34,518 nucleotides of DNA from Bradyrhizobium sp. (GTDB taxonomy: Bacteria; Pseudomonadota; Alphaproteobacteria; Rhizobiales; Beijerinckiaceae). The notes beneath the pieces are model-generated. The model worked only from the letters and a program-made list of their open reading frames with translations, was not told the origin of the DNA and did no database searches. The stretch lies in the NCBI GenBank assembly GCA_004799435.1, contig SSMV01000029.1:1-34518 (forward strand), in the 5' to 3' direction. Of the stretch, positions 15,305 to 23,488 are shown piece after piece; the stretch's first letter is position 1; the number at the start of each line of letters is the position of its first letter. The translations under genes were made by a program, and so were the position numbers.

Positions 15305-15320
15305 GACACTTCTCCCGGAC

Positions 15321-15334
15321 GCGCCAAATGGCGC
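15321..15334 (-). other. Intercistronic palindrome between the outer-membrane protein genes
   Basis: GCGCCAAATGGCGC is a perfect 14-base palindrome in the 48-base gap between the two genes. It could be an RNA hairpin that stabilises or separates the two messages. No T-run follows, so it is not a classical terminator. Confidence 0.35.
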
Positions 15335-15352
15335 TCACGCGCCTTCAGTCAC

Positions 15353-16063
15353 TCAGAACTTGTAGCTCAGCTTTGCGACAAGCGTGTTCTCATCGTCGCT
15401 GAACTTGACCGTCGTCGGATTGTTTCCGCCGCTGCCGATCGCCGAGCCGAAATCATAATAATTATATTCGACGCCAGCCGTGACGTGGTCGGTGATGGCG
15501 TATTCGGCTCCGAGGCCCACGGTCCAGCCGGTGCGCTGGCCGCCGCTCCAGCTCTGAACATTAAGGGTCGTTTCGGCAAAGTTATAATCGGTGAAGGCGA
15601 CGCCGCCGTCCGTGTAAAGGAACACACGGTCGATCGCGACGCCGGCGCGGCCGCGGGCCGAGGCGAGCCAATTCTGTGTCACCTGACAGGTCGAGCCCGC
15701 GACGGGGCCGGCACCGTTGATGCAGGTTCGGTCGGCTTTCACATCGAGGCCCGAAAGATCGCCCTCGGCGCCCAAGACGAATTGGCCGATCTGATAATTG
15801 TAGCCGAGCTGTCCGCCGTAGAGGAACGACGTGCCGACAACGTCGAACGAGACGCCGCCCGCCGGCGGAGCCCAAGTGTTGCCGCCGTAGGATCCGCCGA
15901 GCTGGCCGCCGATGTAGAAGCCCGTCCAGTTGTAGACGGCAGGCGCCATCGGCGCCGGCGGCGGACTCTTGTGGGTCGGCAGGTCGGCGGCGCTCGCCGC
16001 GACGGCCGAGAGGGCCAGAATTGCAAATGAAGCGATGGCGGATCGAGCGAAAACGTTCGACAT
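15353..16063 (-). CDS. Outer-membrane beta-barrel protein (Omp25/31 family), first of tandem pair
   Basis: 236 residues. The signal peptide ends AVAASA-ADLP. Then come VYNWTGFYIGGQLGGSYGG, paired strands including FVLGAEGDLSGLD and WLASARGRAGVAIDRVFLYTDGGVAF (a classic Omp25/31 segment), and the C-terminal KLSYKF with terminal Phe. Length is typical. Two Cys residues in loop CINGAGPVAGSTC may form a disulfide, absent in the paralogue. It is transcribed from the promoter at 16145-16173 with an untranslated leader of about 75 bases and is followed after 48 bases by its paralogue, a tandem duplication. Confidence 0.88.
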   Translation of the reverse strand: MSNVFARSAIASFAILALSAVAASAADLPTHKSPPPAPMAPAVYNWTGFYIGGQLGGSYGGNTWAPPAGGVSFDVVGTSFLYGGQLGYNYQIGQFVLGAEGDLSGLDVKADRTCINGAGPVAGSTCQVTQNWLASARGRAGVAIDRVFLYTDGGVAFTDYNFAETTLNVQSWSGGQRTGWTVGLGAEYAITDHVTAGVEYNYYDFGSAIGSGGNNPTTVKFSDDENTLVAKLSYKF

Positions 16064-16144
16064 GAGGCCCCCGAAAATCCCGCTCGCAACGCCGTGAAAT
16101 CGACCACCGCCACGACGCGACAGGCATGTTGCTGCGTTAACTTT

Positions 16145-16173
16145 TCTTTAATCGCGCACGCCGACCAAGTCAA
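16145..16173 (-). promoter_or_regulatory. Probable sigma-70 promoter for the outer-membrane protein genes
   Basis: On the minus strand TTGACT (16173-16168) is one base off the -35 consensus. A 17-base spacer is followed by TAAAGA (16150-16145), a moderate -10. The position about 85 bases upstream of ATG 16063, in an AT-richer stretch, fits strong porin transcription. Confidence 0.5.
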
Positions 16174-16249
16174 TCGAACGCCTGATCGCAATTCACACGT
16201 CATGTGCTTGGAATTCAGGCAAGATTTGACGTTTTAACGACCATGCGCC

Positions 16250-17818
16250 TCACGCCGCGACGGCTTCGTCCTCGTAATCGGCCGGCGCCGTTTGATCGGC
16301 CGCCTTCGACCGCCAGAAAAGCGACAGAAGGCCTGCGACGACGACATTGGCGATCAGCGCGGTCAGGCCGTTATAGACGGCGAAATGCAGGCCGAGATCG
16401 AAATGGCCGAAGAAGGGAATGTCCCAAGCCAGCGGATGCAGCGGCGTCCACGCTTTCTCCGTCCATGATAGCCCAACGCCCAGGGTCATGCCGGCCGCCC
16501 AGCCCAAGAGCAGCGCCCAGCCGTTGAACCAGCGCGAATAGAGACCGAAGATCACCGCCGGGAAAATCTGCACCATCCACACGCCGCCGAGCAGTTGCAG
16601 ATCGAGGGCGAACTGGGTCGGCATGAAGATGATCACCGCAAGCGCGCCGATCTTGACGACGAGCGAGGTGAGCTTGGCCAGCGCCGATTCTTCGCGCGGC
16701 GTCATCGCCGGATGGATAAACGGCTTCCAGATGTTGCGGGTGAAGGTGTTGGCCGCGCCGATCGACATCACCGCCGCGGGAACGAGCGCGCCGAGCGCGA
16801 TCGCCGCGAAGCAGAAACCGGCGAACCAGTCGGGGAAGGCCCAGAGCACAAGCTGCGGCACGGCGTCCTGGGGCGAGGAGACCTTGACGCCGGCGGCGAG
16901 CGCCATCGCGCCGAGCAACGCGATCAGCCCGAGCACGAAAGAATAGGCCGGCAGCGCCATCGTGTTGAAACGAATCGCCTTGCCGCTCGAGGCCGCCAGC
17001 GTGCCGGTCATGGCGTGCGGATACATGAACAGCGCCATCGCCGACCCGAGCGCCAGCGTGATGTAGGGGCCGATCTGGCTTTGCGCTAACGTCACGCCCG
17101 CGGGCTTGGAAGTGGCCACGACTTTGGCGGCATAGACGCCGTCGGCGGCGGCGAAAATCTTGGCGAAGCCGCCAAGCTCGATCGGAATGACGATCACGGC
17201 GGCGATGATGAAAATATAGATCATCGCATCCTTGACGAAGGCGATCATCGCGGGGGCGCGCAACCCGCTCTTGTACGTGTAAAGCGCGAGGATGACGAAG
17301 GCGGCGGTGATCGGCGCATGCTGCATCCAGCCCTCGCCGGAAAAGCCGAGGGCAAGGATCACCTTCTCCAGTCCGACGAGCTGCAGCGCGATATAGGGCA
17401 TCGTGGCGAGAATGCCGGTCGCCGCGACCGCGAGTTCGAGCCAGCGGTTGCCGTAGCGGCCGAGCACGAAATCGCCGGCGGTCATGTAGCCGCGCTTTTT
17501 CGACACCGCCCACAGACGCGGCATCGTCATATAGAGAAACGGATAGATGATGATCGTGTAGGGAACGGCGAAGAAGCCATAGGCGCCGATCGCGAAGACG
17601 ACGGCGGGAATCGCAATGACGGTATAGGCGGTATAGAGGTCGCCGCCGAGCAGGAACCAGGTGATCCACGGCCCGAAACGCCGCCCGCCCAGGCCCCATT
17701 CATGGATCTCGTTGAGGTCGGCGGCGCGCCAGCGCGAGGCGACAAAGCCGAGAATCGTGACCAGAGCGAAGAAGACGACAAAGACGCTCGTCGCGACGAT
17801 GTTGAGATGATCGAACAT
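16250..17818 (-). CDS. Sodium:solute symporter family permease (MctP-like)
   Basis: 522 residues, about 13 membrane helices, SSS family. Characteristic parts are the start with a first helix and RWRAADLNEIHEWGLGGRRFG, then WFLLGGDLYTAYTVIAIPA (sodium/substrate site region), PRLWAVSKKRGYMTAGDFVL, and MPYIALQLVGLEKV. This pattern is close to the monocarboxylate permease MctP of rhizobia (lactate, pyruvate, alanine uptake) as I remember it; acetate or other short carboxylates remain possible. It starts 3 bases after the stop of a 56-residue DUF3311 protein, the usual two-gene arrangement for this subgroup. The MctSR-type two-component regulators known from Rhizobium are not present beside it. 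Confidence 0.87.
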   Translation of the reverse strand: MFDHLNIVATSVFVVFFALVTILGFVASRWRAADLNEIHEWGLGGRRFGPWITWFLLGGDLYTAYTVIAIPAVVFAIGAYGFFAVPYTIIIYPFLYMTMPRLWAVSKKRGYMTAGDFVLGRYGNRWLELAVAATGILATMPYIALQLVGLEKVILALGFSGEGWMQHAPITAAFVILALYTYKSGLRAPAMIAFVKDAMIYIFIIAAVIVIPIELGGFAKIFAAADGVYAAKVVATSKPAGVTLAQSQIGPYITLALGSAMALFMYPHAMTGTLAASSGKAIRFNTMALPAYSFVLGLIALLGAMALAAGVKVSSPQDAVPQLVLWAFPDWFAGFCFAAIALGALVPAAVMSIGAANTFTRNIWKPFIHPAMTPREESALAKLTSLVVKIGALAVIIFMPTQFALDLQLLGGVWMVQIFPAVIFGLYSRWFNGWALLLGWAAGMTLGVGLSWTEKAWTPLHPLAWDIPFFGHFDLGLHFAVYNGLTALIANVVVAGLLSLFWRSKAADQTAPADYEDEAVAA

Positions 17819-17821
17819 CGT

Positions 17822-17992
17822 TCACGCCTTCCGCAAGCGGTCGGCCGCGTAGATCGTCAGCGCCGAAATCGGGATCAGGAGAAGCTGGAACCAGTAGAAG
17901 AAGGGAATGCCGAACAGCGTCGGCTCGGTCATGTTGTAGAGCGGCGCCCAAAGCGCGATCACGCAGGGAACCCACAGCAGCAGCTGTCTCAC
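17822..17992 (-). CDS. DUF3311 small membrane protein, symporter partner
   Basis: 56 residues starting at GTG 17992, with GGGGGAGG about 6-9 bases upstream. It is easily missed because it is short and has a GTG start. It has two membrane helices: LLLWVPCVIALWAPLYN, then FGIPFFYWFQLLLIPISA, with the family's P-L-(Y/F)-N and G-x-P-F-F-Y-W motifs. DUF3311 proteins occur directly upstream of SSS symporters and are thought to be accessory subunits. The gap to the symporter ATG is 3 bases, so the two are one operon. Confidence 0.85.
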   Translation of the reverse strand: MRQLLLWVPCVIALWAPLYNMTEPTLFGIPFFYWFQLLLIPISALTIYAADRLRKA

Positions 17993-18147
17993 GACATCCT
18001 CCCCCTTCCGGCGCGGGTCCAGCGCCGCGTCCGTCGCCCCTGCTTAGCGAGTTTTGACGTCAGGGTCGAGTGGATGAGAGGCCCTCGGTCCCGTTGACAT
18101 CGCCGGCATCCGGCTCACAGTTCGCACCAGCAATCGGAGGCGAGACC

Positions 18148-18639
18148 ATGCGCGCATTGACGAGGGCTTTTCTGTCGGCGATCGCGATCGCCGCTCCGTT
18201 CGTGGCGCATCCGTTTGTCGCACATGCGGCGGGCGACGGCGCGCCCGCCGATGTCGTCACCGCGATCTATCAAATCTACGCCGGGCCGAAAGGCGACTAC
18301 CAAAGCGGCAATCTCGACGACAAGCGCGTCGCCGCCTATCTCAGCAAATCGCTACGCGCCGCGCTGAAAGCGATGGACGCGCGATCGAAGAAACTCAACG
18401 AACCGATCCTCGATTTCGATCCGGTGACCGATTCGCAGGATCCGCAAGTCGAGAAGCTGTCGATCGCCGGCGAGGGCGACGCCGCGGCGGTCGCTACTTT
18501 CTACAGCGGCGACGTCAAACATGAGGTGCGTTACACACTCGTGCGCGACGGCGGCGCCTGGAAGGTCGACGATATTTCCGGCGGCGCCGGCGACGACAAA
18601 TGGGATCTGCGCGACATTATCAAGCCGCCGAAGACATAG
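18148..18639 (+). CDS. Exported protein, DUF3828-like
   Basis: 163 residues from ATG 18148, which has GGAGG 7-8 bases upstream; an earlier in-frame ATG at 18070 would bury the signal peptide. The signal peptide ends HPFVAHA-AGDG near residue 28. The mature domain begins with a helix (PADVVTAIYQIYAG), has ILDFDPVTDSQDPQVEKL in the middle, and ends in a beta sheet with VRYTLVRDGGAWKVDDISG, the NTF2-like/DUF3828 pattern. Function is unknown, probably a periplasmic ligand-binding or lysozyme-inhibitor-like protein. Its 3' end overlaps the convergent oxidoreductase gene by 20 bases. Confidence 0.75.
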   Translation: MRALTRAFLSAIAIAAPFVAHPFVAHAAGDGAPADVVTAIYQIYAGPKGDYQSGNLDDKRVAAYLSKSLRAALKAMDARSKKLNEPILDFDPVTDSQDPQVEKLSIAGEGDAAAVATFYSGDVKHEVRYTLVRDGGAWKVDDISGGAGDDKWDLRDIIKPPKT

Positions 18640-20770
18640 TCTGCGGCTCGGCCGCCGGCGTCGCGTTCTGCGCGGGGGCTCGCGCCAGCAATCCGGGAAC
18701 CAGCGCCTCCGCCGCGAAGGCGCCGGAGATGGCGACCGCCTCGACGCCCGGCCCGTGCGTCGCCGCGCCGGCGATGACGAGATTGCGGATCGGACTCTTC
18801 GCGCCGCGCATTCGCCCCGAGCGCGCAACGCCATAGATCGCGCCGTCGCTTGCGAGATCGTAGCGCGCATAGGTAATCGGGCTCGCCTCCGAACGATGGA
18901 CGATATGCGAGGCGAGGCCGGGCAAAGCGGTTTCAGCGGCGGCGACCATCGCATCGGCCACCGCGCGCTTCCTGGCTTCATAGTCGGGCGAAAAGCGCAG
19001 CGTCTTCCAGTCGTCGCCGCCAGTCGCGGGAAACCAGGCGCGCGCCTCCTCGTTGGTCATCAGCTTGAAGATCCCGACGGTTGAATGACCTGCCGGCGCC
19101 GCGCTGGGATCGAGTTTGGTCAGCACTTCGACGCCGATGCCGGCGTCCTCGAGATGCATCGCCGGCTGGCAATCGGGGATATAATCGACCCCGAGATGGA
19201 GCATGAAGGCCGAAGGGCCCGGCGCGGCCTCGGCGACGCGGTCGGCGAAGCGCACCGGCAAGGCGTCGCGGCCGACAAGTTCGAGGAACGTGCGCTTGGG
19301 ATCGGCGTTCGAAACCACGGCGCGCGCGCTGACGCGCCGCCCGTCGGCAAGCGCAACGCCGGTCGCGCGGCCATTTTCGATCAGGACGCGATCGACGCGG
19401 GTCTTGAGCTTGACGATTCCGCCGCGCGTCTCGATCGCCTGGATGAGCGCGTCGGCGAGCCGCTGCGAACCGCCCAGAGGATAGCCGCCGCCGTCGAAAT
19501 AATAGCCGAAGAGCGGAACCATGTCGGCGCAGGAGAGTGTCTCGCGGCCGTCGCTGATATAGTTAGTCAGCGCGGTCAACACGCGTTTGACCTCGGGGCG
19601 CGCGACATGTCGAGCGATGAGTTCGTCGAAGGGCCGCTCCATCCATTGCACGGCGAAAGGGTGCTGGCGCGCGAAAGCGAGCATGGCTTCGGCGCTGCGC
19701 AGCAGGCCGGGAACGCCGCCATTGCCGGCGGCGGTGGCAAACATGCCGTCGTAGATCGCCTTGATCTCGACGAACAAGGCCTCGATGCCGGCGGCCTCGG
19801 CGGGGAAGATGCGGCCAAGCTCGGCGGCGTATTCGCGCCAGTCGCGTGGCGGATTGATCGTGCGATCGGCGAAAATATAGGCGTGATCGAGCCGGCGCCA
19901 TTCCAACCGGTCGGCGACGCCGAGCCGGCTGAGAATCGCGTCGAGGGTCCCGCCTTTATGGACGCCGGAGAAATCATGCGGGCCGGCGTCAAAGCGATAA
20001 AGACAGGGACGGCCGTCATGTCGCGCCTTGCGCAGAAAGGTGTGGCAATAGCCGCCCGCCACGACATGCGCTTCATAGACCGCGACTTTCAGACCGGCGT
20101 CGGCGAGCAGCGCGGCGGCGGTCAGGCCGCCGATCCCGGCGCCGACAATTGCGACATCGATCACTTGGTCTTGCGCTGCTTCATCTTGCTTTGGGTCGTC
20201 GAAATGCGGCGCCGGCCAGCGATAATCCTCCATCGCGGCGATCCGCCTTTGCAGCGCGAAACGGATGAGCGCCCGCGGCCCGAAGCTCGAGGCGACGGCG
20301 CCGAAGACGAATACGCCGGTCGTCGCATAGCCTCCGAGATCGAAAGCAAGGATCGCCGCGTCGGCGAGGAACAGCGCCGCCCATAGGCCGGAGATCGTCA
20401 TATTGACGGCGAGGAAAATCGGGCTCGCCGCTTCGGCGGCGAAAGCCGCGCGCGCATAGTCGGCGGTCCACGGCCGCCGCAGCGCGACGCTGACCGCAGC
20501 GGCGACGCCGAGCCCGGCGAAGGACAGCGGCAAGGCGGCGTGAGCGAAAGCCGCCGGGGCGACAACCTCGAAAGCCGCCATGACAAGAAAACTCGCCAGC
20601 GCGCCGATCTCGATGGCGAAGAATTCGCGTCGCGAGGCGCGCCAGACGGCCATCGTAATCGAGGCGGCAAGCCCGACGGCCAGCGCGACGCCCGGCCCGG
20701 CGAAGCCGAGCAGCAGCCAGAAGAGGGCGAGCGGCGCGAGCCCGATCTGGGCGGCGAGGAAGGTCTTCAT
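18620..20770 (-). CDS. Membrane-fused FAD oxidoreductase (carotenoid isomerase/phytoene-desaturase-like)
   Basis: 716 residues in two parts. Residues 1 to about 180 contain five or six hydrophobic helices and end in a basic helix (RALIRFALQRR); I do not recognise a named family. From about 204, DVAIVGAGIGGLTAAALLADAG (205-226) is a Rossmann FAD motif, followed by VVAGGYCHTF. The rest follows the CRTISO, CrtI and retinol-saturase plan: FDAGPHDFSGVHKGG, LFGYYFDGGGYPLGGSQRLADAL, VVSNADPKRTF, and the C-terminal FAD strand NLVIAGAATHGPGVEAVAISGAFAA. The enzyme normally works on polyenes or other lipids, and the fused domain would anchor it. No carotenoid genes are adjacent, so the substrate is unknown. 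It is divergent from a TetR gene with a palindromic operator between them. Confidence 0.85.
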   Translation of the reverse strand: MKTFLAAQIGLAPLALFWLLLGFAGPGVALAVGLAASITMAVWRASRREFFAIEIGALASFLVMAAFEVVAPAAFAHAALPLSFAGLGVAAAVSVALRRPWTADYARAAFAAEAASPIFLAVNMTISGLWAALFLADAAILAFDLGGYATTGVFVFGAVASSFGPRALIRFALQRRIAAMEDYRWPAPHFDDPKQDEAAQDQVIDVAIVGAGIGGLTAAALLADAGLKVAVYEAHVVAGGYCHTFLRKARHDGRPCLYRFDAGPHDFSGVHKGGTLDAILSRLGVADRLEWRRLDHAYIFADRTINPPRDWREYAAELGRIFPAEAAGIEALFVEIKAIYDGMFATAAGNGGVPGLLRSAEAMLAFARQHPFAVQWMERPFDELIARHVARPEVKRVLTALTNYISDGRETLSCADMVPLFGYYFDGGGYPLGGSQRLADALIQAIETRGGIVKLKTRVDRVLIENGRATGVALADGRRVSARAVVSNADPKRTFLELVGRDALPVRFADRVAEAAPGPSAFMLHLGVDYIPDCQPAMHLEDAGIGVEVLTKLDPSAAPAGHSTVGIFKLMTNEEARAWFPATGGDDWKTLRFSPDYEARKRAVADAMVAAAETALPGLASHIVHRSEASPITYARYDLASDGAIYGVARSGRMRGAKSPIRNLVIAGAATHGPGVEAVAISGAFAAEALVPGLLARAPAQNATPAAEPQTMSSAA

Positions 20771-20797
20771 GGCGGGCTCTCCGAGTCGGAGGACTAT

Positions 20798-20812
20798 GTT
20801 TACGGCGTAAAC
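20798..20812. promoter_or_regulatory. Operator-like palindrome between oxidoreductase and TetR genes
   Basis: GTTTAC-GGC-GTAAAC is a perfect inverted repeat centred in the 48 bases between the divergent starts at 20770 and 20819. Size, symmetry and place fit a TetR-family binding site that would repress both genes. Confidence 0.65.
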
Positions 20813-20818
20813 TATGGC

Positions 20819-21418
20819 ATGATGTTATCGATGTCAACTTCGAATCGTTCGGCCTATCACCATCGCGCCCTGCGCCCGGCGCTGATCGCCGCCGCGCGCG
20901 CGCTGCTCGACGAGGGCGGCCCCGAGGCTGTCGGCCTGCGCGAGGCGGCGCGTCGCGTCGGCGTTTCGCCAACCGCCACCTACCGCCACTTCCGCGACAA
21001 GGATGCGCTGCTCGCCGCGGTGGCGGCCGAAGGCTTTCGCGAATTCGGCGCGGCGCTCGCCGCCGGACAGAGCGCCGCCGATCCCTTCGCCGGCATGGGC
21101 GCGGCCTATATTGATTTTGCGCTCGCCAAGCCCGGCATGTTCCAGTTGATGTTCTCGCCGCTGCTCGCCGCGCAGGCGGCCGATCCCGACTTGAGCGCCG
21201 CGGCCGACGCCGCCTTCGCGCTGTTGCGCAAACGGGCGGAGGCCTCTGCGCCGGGGCCGTTTGGCGGCGACATCGAGGCGACGACGCTGATCGCCTGGTC
21301 GATGGTCCATGGTCTGTCGCGGCTCGTACTCGATGGCGTGTTGCCGCGCGAAGCCGCCGAAGGGTTCAAGCGGGCGATGCTGGCCCGGCCGCCGGGCGCC
21401 GGCCCAGCGACTGCGTGA
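20819..21418 (+). CDS. TetR/AcrR family regulator with WHG-type C-terminal domain
   Basis: 199 residues from ATG 20819; ATG 20822 or 20831 are equally possible since none has a strong ribosome site. The helix-turn-helix lies in the first 60 residues (AARALLDEGGPEAVGLREAARRVGVSPTATYRHFRDKDALLAAV). The C-terminal domain has IDFALAKPGMFQLMFSP and AWSMVHGLSRLVLDG, the pattern of the WHG subgroup. The likely target is the divergent membrane-fused oxidoreductase gene and itself, through GTTTAC-GGC-GTAAAC at 20798-20812. The inducer may be a hydrophobic substrate of that enzyme; this is inference. Confidence 0.88.
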   Translation: MMLSMSTSNRSAYHHRALRPALIAAARALLDEGGPEAVGLREAARRVGVSPTATYRHFRDKDALLAAVAAEGFREFGAALAAGQSAADPFAGMGAAYIDFALAKPGMFQLMFSPLLAAQAADPDLSAAADAAFALLRKRAEASAPGPFGGDIEATTLIAWSMVHGLSRLVLDGVLPREAAEGFKRAMLARPPGAGPATA

Positions 21419-21443
21419 CTGGTGAATCCAGTACCTCTTTTTT
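21418..21443 (+). terminator. Weak terminator-like hairpin after the TetR gene
   Basis: ACTGG (21418-21422) and CCAGT (21428-21432) pair over a 5-base loop and are followed by CTCTTTTTT (T-run 21438-21443). The stem is short and the T-run starts 6 bases away, so efficiency is doubtful. Confidence 0.35.
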
Positions 21444-21493
21444 CTTTGCCACAAAGCGCCTAGAACGCCTGCCGAATTCGCAACTTCGCAAAG

Positions 21494-21507
21494 GCCCGCT
21501 CGCGGGC
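21494..21507 (+). other. Hairpin just upstream of the leuC ribosome site
   Basis: GCCCGC-TC-GCGGGC can form a tight hairpin 4 bases before GGGGAGCG and 14 bases before the leuC ATG. There is no leader peptide with Leu codons and no T-run, so attenuation is not supported; it may only tune translation. Confidence 0.3.
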
Positions 21508-21521
21508 TTGGGGAGCGTTGG

Positions 21522-22937
21522 ATGACCAAGGCGCGGACGCTTTACGACAAGATCTGGGACGACCATGTCGTCGAGACCGGGGCGGACGGCATGTCGCTGC
21601 TCTATATCGACCGCCATCTCGTGCATGAAGTCACGAGCCCGCAGGCCTTCGAGGGTCTGCGCATGAGCGGGCGCAAAGTGCGCGCGCCGGAAAAGACGCT
21701 CGCCGTCGTCGATCATAACATTCAGACCACCGACCGCAGCAAAGGCATCGCCGATCCCGAAAGCCGGCTGCAGGTCGAGCAATTGGCCGAGAACGCGCGC
21801 GAGTTCGGCATCGAATATTACAATGAATTCGACCCGCGTCAGGGCGTCGTTCACATCATCGGCCCCGAGCAGGGCTTCACGCTGCCGGGCGCGACCATCG
21901 TCTGCGGCGACAGCCACACCTCGACCCATGGCGCCTTCGGCGCGCTGGCGCATGGCATCGGCACGTCCGAGGTCGAGCATGTGCTGGCGACGCAGACGCT
22001 GATTCAGTCCAAAGCCAAGAACATGAAGGTCGTGGTCGACGGCGCGCTAAAGGACGGCGTCGGCGCCAAGGACATCATCCTCGCCATCATCGGCCAGATC
22101 GGCACGGCCGGCGGCACGGGCCATGTCATCGAATATGCTGGCGAGGCGATCCGCGCCCTGTCAATGGAAGGCCGCATGACGGTCTGCAACATGTCGATCG
22201 AGGGCGGCGCGCGCGCCGGCATGGTGGCGCCCGACGAGAAGACTTACGCCTATCTTGAAGGTCGGCCGAAATCGCCGAAGGGCGCGCTGTGGGATCAGGC
22301 GCGCCGCTATTGGGAGACGCTGGTCACCGAGGATGGCGCGCATTTCGACGAGATCGTCAGGCTGGACGCCGCCAATCTGCCGCCGATCGTCTCGTGGGGC
22401 ACCAGCCCGCAGGATGTCGTCGCGGTCGGCGGCACGGTGCCGCGCGTCGAAGACGGCGCGACCGAGCAGAAGCGCGCCTCGATCAAGCGCGCGCTCGATT
22501 ATATGGGCCTCCATGGCGGGGAGAAGATTTTCGATCTCGCGCTCGATCGCGTCTTCATCGGCTCCTGCACCAATGGCCGCATCGAGGATCTGCGTTCGGC
22601 GGCCAAGGTCGTCGCCGGCCACAAGGTTTCGCCGCGCGTCAACGCGATGGTGGTGCCAGGCTCCGGTCTGGTGAAGGCGCAGGCGGAGGCCGAAGGGCTC
22701 GACAAGATCTTTGTCGCCGCCGGCTTCGAGTGGCGCGAGCCGGGCTGCTCGATGTGTCTGGCGATGAACCCCGACAAGCTTCAGCCGGGCGAACGCTGCG
22801 CCTCGACCTCGAACCGCAATTTCGAAGGCCGCCAAGGCTATAAGGGACGCACCCATCTGGTATCGCCGGCGATGGCGGCGGCGGCGGCGATCGCGGGTAA
22901 GTTCGTCGACATTCGCGAATGGAAAGCGGCGGGGTAA
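21522..22937 (+). CDS. leuC: 3-isopropylmalate dehydratase large subunit
   Basis: 471 residues, the normal length for LeuC, the aconitase-family subunit that isomerises 2- to 3-isopropylmalate in leucine synthesis together with LeuD. The N-terminus [15 protein letters not shown] and [19 protein letters not shown] are diagnostic. The [4Fe-4S] ligands are Cys349 (GSCTNGR), Cys409 and Cys412 (EPGCSMC). The substrate-binding segment [13 protein letters not shown] is at 128-140. GGGGAGCG precedes ATG 21522. leuD is not adjacent; the next gene is arfB after a repeat, so the two subunits are encoded separately, as is common in this order. Confidence 0.97.
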   Translation: MTKARTLYDKIWDDHVVETGADGMSLLYIDRHLVHEVTSPQAFEGLRMSGRKVRAPEKTLAVVDHNIQTTDRSKGIADPESRLQVEQLAENAREFGIEYYNEFDPRQGVVHIIGPEQGFTLPGATIVCGDSHTSTHGAFGALAHGIGTSEVEHVLATQTLIQSKAKNMKVVVDGALKDGVGAKDIILAIIGQIGTAGGTGHVIEYAGEAIRALSMEGRMTVCNMSIEGGARAGMVAPDEKTYAYLEGRPKSPKGALWDQARRYWETLVTEDGAHFDEIVRLDAANLPPIVSWGTSPQDVVAVGGTVPRVEDGATEQKRASIKRALDYMGLHGGEKIFDLALDRVFIGSCTNGRIEDLRSAAKVVAGHKVSPRVNAMVVPGSGLVKAQAEAEGLDKIFVAAGFEWREPGCSMCLAMNPDKLQPGERCASTSNRNFEGRQGYKGRTHLVSPAMAAAAAIAGKFVDIREWKAAG

Positions 22938-22946
22938 GTCGCTTCT

Positions 22947-23028
22947 GTCGCCCCCGCGAAAGCGGGGGCCCAGACTGGTCGAGGGCGCAGCGGCGCAAGG
23001 GCTGGATCCCTGCTTGCGCGAGGATGAC
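22947..23028 (+). repeat. Inverted repeat C-like element between leuC and arfB
   Basis: It contains CCCCCGC-GAAA-GCGGGGG (22951-22968), a perfect hairpin, and a right arm GGATCCCTGCTTGCGCGAGG then ATGAC, the same plan as the element at 5905-5984. No T-run follows the hairpin. It may still act as an mRNA stabiliser or weak terminator for leuC. Confidence 0.65.
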
Positions 23029-23074
23029 ATCGTGGGTCGCTGCGGGAAGTGGCCGTGACGGCCGAGGACTTCTG

Positions 23075-23488
23075 ATGAAAGCCGGCGATCTCTTCATCGA
23101 CGAAAGCGAAATCGCCGAGAGCTTCGTGCGTGCCTCCGGCCCCGGCGGCCAGAACGTCAATAAGGTGGCGAGCGCGGTCGAATTGCGTTTCGATGCGCGC
23201 CGCTCGCCGAGCCTGCCCGCCGATGTCGCGGTGAAACTGATGAAGCTCGCCGGGTCGCGCCTGACGCTTGAGGGCGTGATCGTCATTTTCGCCCAGCGTT
23301 TCTCCAGTCAGCCGCGCAATCGCGAGGACGCGCGCGAACGCCTCGCCGCGCTGATCGTCAAGGCGCAGGAACGCGACAAACCACGCCGCGCGACGCGGCC
23401 GACCAAAGCGTCGAAGACGCGCCGGCTCGACGAGAAAAGCCGTCGCGGCGCGATCAAGTCGCTGCGCGGCAAGGCGGAGGCGGACTAG
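23075..23488 (+). CDS. arfB: Alternative ribosome-rescue factor B (peptidyl-tRNA hydrolase, YaeJ)
   Basis: 137 residues. ATG 23075, with GAGGAC about 6 bases upstream, begins the family's usual start. The domain I-type peptide-release motif is SGPGGQNVNK with Gly-Gly-Gln at 24-26, which hydrolyses the peptidyl-tRNA ester on stalled ribosomes. There is no codon-recognition domain, and the tail after about residue 100 is Lys/Arg-rich (KPRRATRPTKASKTRRLDEK), as needed for binding the empty mRNA channel in ArfB. The size separates it from full release factors. Its stop overlaps the stop of the convergent Acg-like gene within one CTAG. Confidence 0.94.
   Translation: MKAGDLFIDESEIAESFVRASGPGGQNVNKVASAVELRFDARRSPSLPADVAVKLMKLAGSRLTLEGVIVIFAQRFSSQPRNREDARERLAALIVKAQERDKPRRATRPTKASKTRRLDEKSRRGAIKSLRGKAEAD

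Noticed and set aside
18070-18147. Earlier ATG for the DUF3828-like protein
   Set aside because: It would place about 26 residues before a normal signal peptide and ignores the GGAGG in front of ATG 18148.
21419-21521. Leucine attenuator upstream of leuC
   Set aside because: No leader peptide with Leu codons and no hairpin followed by a T-run next to leuC; only a small hairpin near the ribosome site.
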